A stretch of 64,000 nt of DNA from Coriobacteriia bacterium (GTDB lineage Bacteria; Actinomycetota; Coriobacteriia; Coriobacteriales; RUG033): contig JAATFL010000017.1 of NCBI GenBank assembly GCA_015655215.1, positions 1-64,000 of the forward strand, given 5' to 3'. Each line of letters begins with the position of its first letter. Within the stretch, counting starts at the first letter, position 1. The notes under the pieces were generated by a model. That model worked only from the letters and a program-made list of their open reading frames with translations. It did not search any database and had not been told where the DNA came from. Positions 62,998 to 64,000 of this stretch are shown one piece after another. Both the position numbers and the translations under genes were made by a program.

Positions 62998-63159
62998 TCG
63001 AGGGAGGGGAGAAGGGAGGTTTCCTCCATGGATGGAATGCCACGTAGCGCTGCTTGACAGTGCACGTGCAAGAGGGGAGCATGGGGGGATGCAGAGGTCT
63101 TCTGCCCGTCGATGCACAGCAGCCCTGTGGCCAGGCGGTCGAGGAGAGGGGCGTGTGCC

Positions 63160-63396
63160 ATGCAGCGCCGATTCAAGGTCAACTCATACACCACATACAG
63201 CATCGGATGCTTCCTCGTCTGGGCGATCATCTTCGGAATAGGCGCCCTGCATCCTCAGGATACGGGGCATGTCCTACTGCTCGTCTTCGGGGGGTGGTTC
63301 ATCGGTTGGCTCTCGGCGACGATAGCCCGCTACGTCTACCCGCCACCGAAGCAGGAACGCACGGACCGCCCAAACGAGCATACACGGGCGATGTGA
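63160..63396 (+). CDS. Small two-helix membrane protein
   Basis: 78 residues with two helices (YSIGCFLVWAIIFGIGAL and VLLLVFGGWFIGWLSATIARYVY) and a basic hydrophilic end. GGAGAGGGG lies upstream of ATG 63160. No family recognised. Same strand as the PAP2/DUF2127 pair. Confidence 0.6.
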   Translation: MQRRFKVNSYTTYSIGCFLVWAIIFGIGALHPQDTGHVLLLVFGGWFIGWLSATIARYVYPPPKQERTDRPNEHTRAM

Positions 63397-63448
63397 GCGA
63401 TGAGAGGGAATGGCGGTGGGACCCCGACAGGATGGGACCTGCTTATCC

Positions 63449-63600
63449 ATAAATGTAAATTTGTTTGGCTTTGATCCGCGATTCCCGATTGATTGGCCGT
63501 GGACGGAGAAGGTCTTATCCGGACAATACCATCGCCCTGCCCCTCATACGCATAATCGAAAAGGGCGAGCATCCGCTACGAAGGGCTGGTGGCATGCGTA
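63449..63600 (+). pseudogene. Possible remnant of a sugar 3,5-epimerase (RmlC-like) 3' end
   Basis: One frame reads LFGFDPRFPIDWPWTEKVLS, close in pattern to the dTDP-4-dehydrorhamnose 3,5-epimerase end (DPxxxIxWPxxxxxLSxxD); the continuation IALPLIRIIEKGEHPL is in another frame. No start, no upstream domain. Read by eye only, so weak. Confidence 0.25.
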
Positions 63601-63778
63601 TGTGGGAAAGCCATGATTGCGAGCAACGGTTTTGGAATAGCGAAGAGGCAAAATCTTATCGTGCGAGGCATGCGGTTCGTCGATTCTCCATCGTCAATTA
63701 ACTGTCTTTTAGAATAATCGAGGTCATTTTGGAACCTATAAGCTAAAATCAATTAGGAATGCTCTTGAAAATACCGTT

Positions 63779-63810
63779 CAATAGCTATATTGTTAACAAT
63801 ATAGCTATTG
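63779..63810. promoter_or_regulatory. 32-bp perfect palindrome
   Basis: The half-site caatagctatattgtt is followed directly by its exact reverse complement, with no loop. TTGAAA at 63765 and TATTGT at 63788 give a 17-nt-spaced promoter overlapping it, so it is a likely operator for the gene starting at 63825. Confidence 0.6.
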
Positions 63811-63824
63811 TAGAAATGTAGCGT

Positions 63825-64000
63825 ATGGCGCGCTTGTCACTTTTCGTCCATGGAGATCAGGCTATACATCTGCTCGTGCCAAGTTGGGAAGAACTTGTGC
63901 CCCATATGGAGGGTTACGTGAAACTGGGATTTTATCCAACGAAAAGACCGCATGGAGAGTCCTCGACCAACGAAGCCTTTCCTTTAACGCAACCAGCATG
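63825..64000 (+). CDS. ORF open at the right edge
   Basis: ATG 63825 opens a frame that runs to the end of the window (58 codons: MARLSLFVHGDQAIHLLV ... NEAFPL). No recognised domain and no clear ribosome site. It lies 14 nt after the palindrome. Could be the start of a real gene or a chance frame. Confidence 0.3.
   Translation, partial: MARLSLFVHGDQAIHLLVPSWEELVPHMEGYVKLGFYPTKRPHGESSTNEAFPLTQPA

Overview
The window reads as chromosomal DNA of a high-GC, anaerobic actinobacterium of class Coriobacteriia (Olsenella/Atopobiaceae or Eggerthellaceae type). This rests on the dense core operons with frequent GTG/TTG starts, the Tat-exported fumarate-reductase-like flavoproteins paired with polytopic LuxR regulators, and the housekeeping gene content. 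Genus is inferred only from these traits; no search was run.

Layout. 0-5.8 kb: 3' end of a pterin-binding methyltransferase, a D-2-hydroxyacid dehydrogenase divergent from a MarR regulator, a zinc-ribbon/collagen-like small protein, an ArsS radical-SAM gene with its carboxymuconolactone-decarboxylase-like partner, and an MTA/SAH-deaminase-type amidohydrolase. 6-7.8 kb: tRNA-Val(CAC) followed by a DUF2087-MFS pair. 8-12.7 kb: ABC-F ATPase, a small membrane protein, deoB and a site-2 protease. 12.8-15.2 kb, minus strand: a small membrane protein, a phosphodiester glycosidase and a GT2-GtrA fusion. 15.5-36.6 kb: a long co-directional housekeeping run in which many stops overlap the next start: scpA-scpB-rluB-phosphatase-tyrA-aroA-cmk-plsC-ispH-DUF512-der-plsY-gpsA, then rpe, cysteine desulfurase, PHP phosphatase, Nif3, coiled-coil zinc ribbon, an RNase HI/QueD fused frame, coaBC and a Crp-type regulator. 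36.8-42.5 kb: a 1,057-residue FAD/Fe-S oxidoreductase with a Met-rich tail, CorA, and a membrane-anchored XRE regulator with a 20-bp tandem repeat upstream. 42.8 kb: tRNA-Pro(GGG), then about 1.6 kb of AT-rich, gene-poor DNA. 44.5-48.7 kb: two tandem paralogous NlpC/P60 secreted hydrolases and a membrane protein. 48.8-61.4 kb: an accessory respiratory region with three Tat flavoproteins, one TetR and two polytopic LuxR regulators, enclosing a small-ORF/cysteine-desulfurase-like/ThiF-E1-like operon. 61.7-64 kb: PAP2 phosphatase, DUF2127 and a small membrane protein, a probable sugar-epimerase remnant, and a 32-bp perfect palindrome in front of an ORF open at the window edge.

How it fits together. 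The core block links chromosome condensation, translation-associated RNA modification, aromatic amino acid, phospholipid, isoprenoid and CoA synthesis. The accessory right third looks like respiratory and cell-surface adaptation: exported flavoproteins that probably reduce exogenous electron acceptors, each near a regulator. The best candidates for undescribed biology are the small-ORF/Csd/ThiF operon (55.46-57.75 kb), the RNase HI-QueD frame with a perfect internal Shine-Dalgarno, the G/C-tract palindromes between a LuxR gene and its divergent flavoprotein, and the 32-bp palindrome at the right end. Domain calls come from reading the supplied translations; all functions for unnamed families are inference.
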